In this document: positions 60,937 through 64,000 of the stretch, one piece after another | Numbering within the stretch: position 1 is the stretch's first letter | Layout: every line of letters starts with the position of its first letter | NCBI RefSeq assembly: GCF_000020965.1 | Contig: NC_011297.1 | Span: 1,192,387-1,256,386 of the forward strand | Reading direction: 5' to 3' | From: Dictyoglomus thermophilum H-6-12 | GTDB lineage: Bacteria; Dictyoglomota; Dictyoglomia; Dictyoglomales; Dictyoglomaceae | Length of the DNA: 64,000 nt | Program-made: the position numbers and the translations under genes | Notes under the pieces: model-generated | What the model was told of the DNA's origin: nothing | The model's input: the letters and a program-made list of their open reading frames with translations, nothing else | The model's database searches: none

Positions 60937-63075
60937 TCACCTTCTTTGATAAAATTCATTAATATCCTCTTTAATAAAAGGCTCTATGATGAAATCTTTT
61001 TCTACAACCTCTCCCATTTTGTGAGTTTTTAACTCATATTTCTTTATAAATTCCATATATTCATCTTCCCTATCTTTGTTAACCTCAACTATTATCAATC
61101 CAGATCCTTCTCCAACCAAGTTATCCAGTTTCTCTGAAGGAAGGCTAACTTCTACCCCTTTATTTCCCCAAAAAGCCATTTCAAGAAGAGCAACCAATAT
61201 ACCACCCTCACTCACATCGTGGGCTGATACAATTATGTCTCTTTCTTTCCTTATTTCCTCCATAAATAACTTTAATTTTCTTTCCCATATAAGATCTACA
61301 TAGGGTGCTTCTCCTTCTATCTTGTCAAAAACATCTTTTATAAATCTAGAACCTTCTAAAGAGAGCCAAGAAAAGTCACCAATTAAATAAAGACGATTTC
61401 CAACAACCTTTAAGCCAGGCTTTATTAGATAACTCAAATCTTCAAGAACCCCAACCATTCCTATAATTGGTGTTGGAAATATCTTCTTTTCTCCTTGGCC
61501 ATTATAAAAGCTAACATTTCCACTTACGACTGGTATTTCAAGAGTCCTTGAGGCAAGATTTATCCCTTTAACTACTTCCCTAAACTGATAAAAGACTTCA
61601 GGCTCATCAGGATCACCAAAATTAAGTCCATCTGTAATTGCTAAAGGTCTACCCCCAACACATAAAATATTCCTACAAGCTTCTGCAACAGCATACATTG
61701 CACCTCTTTTAGGGTTAAGATAGCAATATCTTCCGTTTCCATCGGTAACCACTGCAATACCTTTGTTGGTTCCTTTTATTCTTAATACAGAAGCATCACC
61801 AAATCCAGGAGGAAGAACTGTGTTAGTTTGCACTGAGTAATCATATTGCCTATATATTTTTTCTTTCAAAGATAGATCATTAATAGCATTATTCATAAAT
61901 TTCTCTATATGTTCTTTTTTTATTAATGACCTAAGATCAGAGGATAAATTTGGAACCTTATATTCCTTATAAGGAGGGTCAAATATTAAAGATCCATCTA
62001 CAAGAAGCTCTGTAGGAAGGTCAACCACTTTTTCTCCTTTAAAGTAAACAATAAATTTTTCCTCTTCTATTACTTCTCCTATAATCTCTGCCTCAAGATC
62101 CCATTTCTTAAATATACTTATTATCTCTTCTGCTTTCTCTGGCCTTATAACAAGCAGCATCCTCTCCTGAGACTCTGAAAGTAAGATTTCCTCAGCAGTC
62201 ATATTCTCTTCTCTTTGAGGAACCTTATCCAAATATACCTTTACTCCACTTCTTCCCCTTCTTGCAGATTCTGAAAGACTACTAACAAGTCCAGCAGCAC
62301 CAAGGTCTTGAATTCCAACTACACCGTCAGTAGAAGCTGCCTCTAAACAAGACTCAATAAGGAGTTTTCCTAAAAATGGGTCCCCAACTTGTACAGAAGG
62401 CCTCTTTTTGTGCACCTCATCATCTAACTTTTCAGAAGCAAAACTTGCACCCTGCAAGCCATCTCTCCCCGTTCTTGCTCCCACAAGAAGTAAAAGATTT
62501 CCCTTGCCTTCAGCTTTTCCCCTATAAGATTTCTGTTCAGGACCCAATAAACCAACACACATGACGTTAACCAAAGGGTTTGAAGAATAACAATCCTCAA
62601 AGACGATTTCTCCACCAACAACAGGAACACCTATACAATTTCCATAAAAACTAATTCCCCCTACAACCCCCTCAAATAGATACTTATTCCTTCCTTTTTC
62701 TATAGGACCAAACCTAAGAGAATCCAGTAAAGCTATAGGTCTTGCCCCAATAGCAAGTATATCTCTTACTATTCCTCCCACACCTGTGGCTGCTCCTTGA
62801 AAAGGCTCTACCGCAGAGGGATGGTTATGACTTTCTATTTTAAAAACCACCCTATATCCATCACCTAAATTTATTATTCCTGCATTTTCCCCTGGGCCCT
62901 GTTCTACCCATTCTGCCTTTGTAAGAAAATCTTTTAAATATTTTCTTGAATGCTTATAGCTACAATGTTCGGACCATATAACTGATATCACAGACCATTC
63001 CACATCATTAGGTTCTCTACCTAAAAGCTCAATGGCATGTTTTATTTCTTCTTCCTTAAGTCCAAATACACCCAT
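60937..63075 (-). CDS. purL: Phosphoribosylformylglycinamidine synthase II (PurL, small form)
   Basis: Synthetase subunit of FGAM synthase, working with PurS and PurQ. The 712 residues show [58 protein letters not shown] and the second half with [28 protein letters not shown] and [21 protein letters not shown] 63075 is used; GGAG lies 11 nt upstream and the longer GTG start overlaps the SD. Confidence 0.96.
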   Translation of the reverse strand: MGVFGLKEEEIKHAIELLGREPNDVEWSVISVIWSEHCSYKHSRKYLKDFLTKAEWVEQGPGENAGIINLGDGYRVVFKIESHNHPSAVEPFQGAATGVGGIVRDILAIGARPIALLDSLRFGPIEKGRNKYLFEGVVGGISFYGNCIGVPVVGGEIVFEDCYSSNPLVNVMCVGLLGPEQKSYRGKAEGKGNLLLLVGARTGRDGLQGASFASEKLDDEVHKKRPSVQVGDPFLGKLLIESCLEAASTDGVVGIQDLGAAGLVSSLSESARRGRSGVKVYLDKVPQREENMTAEEILLSESQERMLLVIRPEKAEEIISIFKKWDLEAEIIGEVIEEEKFIVYFKGEKVVDLPTELLVDGSLIFDPPYKEYKVPNLSSDLRSLIKKEHIEKFMNNAINDLSLKEKIYRQYDYSVQTNTVLPPGFGDASVLRIKGTNKGIAVVTDGNGRYCYLNPKRGAMYAVAEACRNILCVGGRPLAITDGLNFGDPDEPEVFYQFREVVKGINLASRTLEIPVVSGNVSFYNGQGEKKIFPTPIIGMVGVLEDLSYLIKPGLKVVGNRLYLIGDFSWLSLEGSRFIKDVFDKIEGEAPYVDLIWERKLKLFMEEIRKERDIIVSAHDVSEGGILVALLEMAFWGNKGVEVSLPSEKLDNLVGEGSGLIIVEVNKDREDEYMEFIKKYELKTHKMGEVVEKDFIIEPFIKEDINEFYQRR

Positions 63076-63090
63076 TTTTCTTTTCACTCC

Positions 63091-63753
63091 TTAAACTTTT
63101 TCTAGTAAAGATAAAAATAAATTTAAGCCTGAAGTACTACCAAGAATCTCTTCTACAGCCCTCTCAGGATGAGGCATAAGCCCCATCACATTTCCTTTTC
63201 TATTTATGATCCCAGCAATATTTTCCACCGATCCATTAGGATTCTCTCCATGATACTTAAGAACTATTTGATTATATTCCTTCAATTCCTCAAGACCTCT
63301 ATCAGGAATATAATATCTTCCTTCTTTATGCGCTATGGGCATTTTAAGAATTTCTCCCACCCTGTAATTCTTTAAAAACAGAGTATTGTTATTTACTACC
63401 TCCAACAAAACTTCTTTACATATAAAGGAGTTAGTCTCATTAGGAAGCATAGCTCCAGGAAGAAGACCAGCTTCAAGAAGAATTTGAAAACCATTACATA
63501 TACCAAGAACATAACCGCCTCTTTTTGCAAAATCTATTATTTCGTTCATTATGGGAGAAAATCTTGCAATAGCACCTGCTCTTAAGTAATCTCCATAAGA
63601 AAAACCTCCTGGAAGAATAATTACCTCCGAATCTTTTAAATCATGTTCTTTATGCCATAAGTAAATTGGATCAATCCCTACAACTTTTAAAGCATGATAA
63701 GTATCCATATCACAATTAGTACCTGGAAAAATTACTACTCCTACCCTCATCAT
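63091..63753 (-). CDS. purQ: Phosphoribosylformylglycinamidine synthase I (PurQ, glutaminase)
   Basis: Releases ammonia from glutamine for PurL. The 220-residue class I glutaminase has VVIFPGTNCDMDT, LPGGFSYGDYLRAGAIARFSPIM, the nucleophile in GICNGFQILLEAGLLPGAM (about 92-95), and the His-Glu pair in MGLMPHPERAVEE. Its first ATG overlaps the purS stop (ATGATGA), a translational coupling; either of two adjacent ATGs could be used. Confidence 0.97.
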   Translation of the reverse strand: MMRVGVVIFPGTNCDMDTYHALKVVGIDPIYLWHKEHDLKDSEVIILPGGFSYGDYLRAGAIARFSPIMNEIIDFAKRGGYVLGICNGFQILLEAGLLPGAMLPNETNSFICKEVLLEVVNNNTLFLKNYRVGEILKMPIAHKEGRYYIPDRGLEELKEYNQIVLKYHGENPNGSVENIAGIINRKGNVMGLMPHPERAVEEILGSTSGLNLFLSLLEKV

Positions 63754-64000
63754 TCTTCCACCCTTATGCTAAAATCTTCAGTAACAGGATTCACAAGAAA
63801 TATTTCACTCATTTTTCTTACTTTACCCACAACCTCTTCTTTATTCTCCCCTAAGATCTCTATCTTGAGTACTTTTCCTATTCTTACGTCTTCTACTTCC
63901 CCAAAACCTAAATTATATAAAGCATTCTTAACAGTCTTTCCTTGTGGATCAAATATACCTTCTTTCAGAAATATTTCTAAAATTACCGTCCACTTTTTCA
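63750..64000 (-). CDS. purS: Phosphoribosylformylglycinamidine synthase subunit PurS (start at window edge)
   Basis: Small subunit bridging PurL and PurQ. The visible 82 codons after the start read KKWTVILEIFLKEGIFDPQG then KTVKNALYNLGF and VEDVRIGKVLKIEI, matching PurS (about 83 residues). Positions 64000-63999 give TG, so the first base of the start codon lies just beyond the window. Upstream purine genes (purE, purC and others) may continue outside. Confidence 0.92.
   Translation of the reverse strand, partial: KKWTVILEIFLKEGIFDPQGKTVKNALYNLGFGEVEDVRIGKVLKIEILGENKEEVVGKVRKMSEIFLVNPVTEDFSIRVEE

Noticed and set aside
1-64000. CRISPR arrays, insertion sequences, prophage or toxin-antitoxin genes
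   Set aside because: No regular short repeats with spacers, no transposase or integrase motifs, and no phage proteins were found; tRNA genes lack flanking duplicated ends.

Overview
The window is a gene-dense, AT-rich, bacterial housekeeping region. It has no rRNA, CRISPR array, insertion sequence or recognisable prophage. Codon use (AGA/AGG, ATA, AAA), very charged proteins and several enzyme choices suggest an anaerobic thermophile: adenosylcobalamin-type ribonucleotide reductase, paired PPi- and ATP-type phosphofructokinases, an Fe-S uracil-DNA glycosylase and agmatine-type polyamine genes. The combination fits Dictyoglomus or a close relative. That assignment is inference from memory of the lineage, not a database match.

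Layout. 1-5.5 kb (minus): an ArgB-type kinase (cut by the edge), an MglA GTPase with its roadblock partner, then rpsF-ssb-rpsR-DUF2232-rplI-dnaB. 5.5-13.2 kb (plus): a seven-gene aspartate-family operon, ilvE-lysA-hom-thrC-thrB-asd-lysC. 13.2-18.2 kb (minus): tRNA-Thr-Tyr-fMet-Thr, tuf, rpmG, tRNA-Trp, secE, nusG, rplK, rplA, rplJ, rplL, with RNA control elements before rplA and rplJ. 18.3-22.5 kb: six-domain S1 protein, a coiled-coil membrane protein, a YdjM-type membrane protein and serS. 22.5-27.4 kb (minus): a Wzy-like ligase fused to TPRs, and nrdJ. 27.5-30.7 kb: PPi-type PFK, DUF2062, HIT protein, tRNA-Leu, ATP-type PFK. 30.7-38.7 kb (minus): two tRNA-Pro, acyP, speE, pcm, udg, an unknown small protein, dnaE, accD, accA, pfkA. 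38.7-56.6 kb (minus): speD, speB, wecB, comF, hpf, secA, prfB, csaB, tagA/wecG, yitT, maf, mreBCD, mrdA, minCDE, pcrA. 56.7-64 kb (minus): purS-purQ-purL-purF-purM-purN-purD.

Genes are packed into long runs with many 4-nt ATGA/GTGA-type overlaps. No intergenic stretch exceeds 300 bases. Several start sites were moved from the longest open frame to the start with a properly spaced Shine-Dalgarno (SD) sequence. Promoter calls are by eye: -35/-10 hexamers at 17-18 nt spacing, or TGn extended -10 elements.

I found no convincing wholly new system. The most worthwhile items are RNA-level: a probable L1 autoregulatory site imitating 23S rRNA, an S6:S18-type leader, an L10 leader with attenuator, the prfB frameshift, and an rpmG stop codon lying inside a tRNA-Trp. 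Also notable are the two-PFK arrangement, a possible pyruvylated cell-wall polymer gene set, the polyamine route, the odd codon use of tuf, and one unrecognised small protein beside dnaE.
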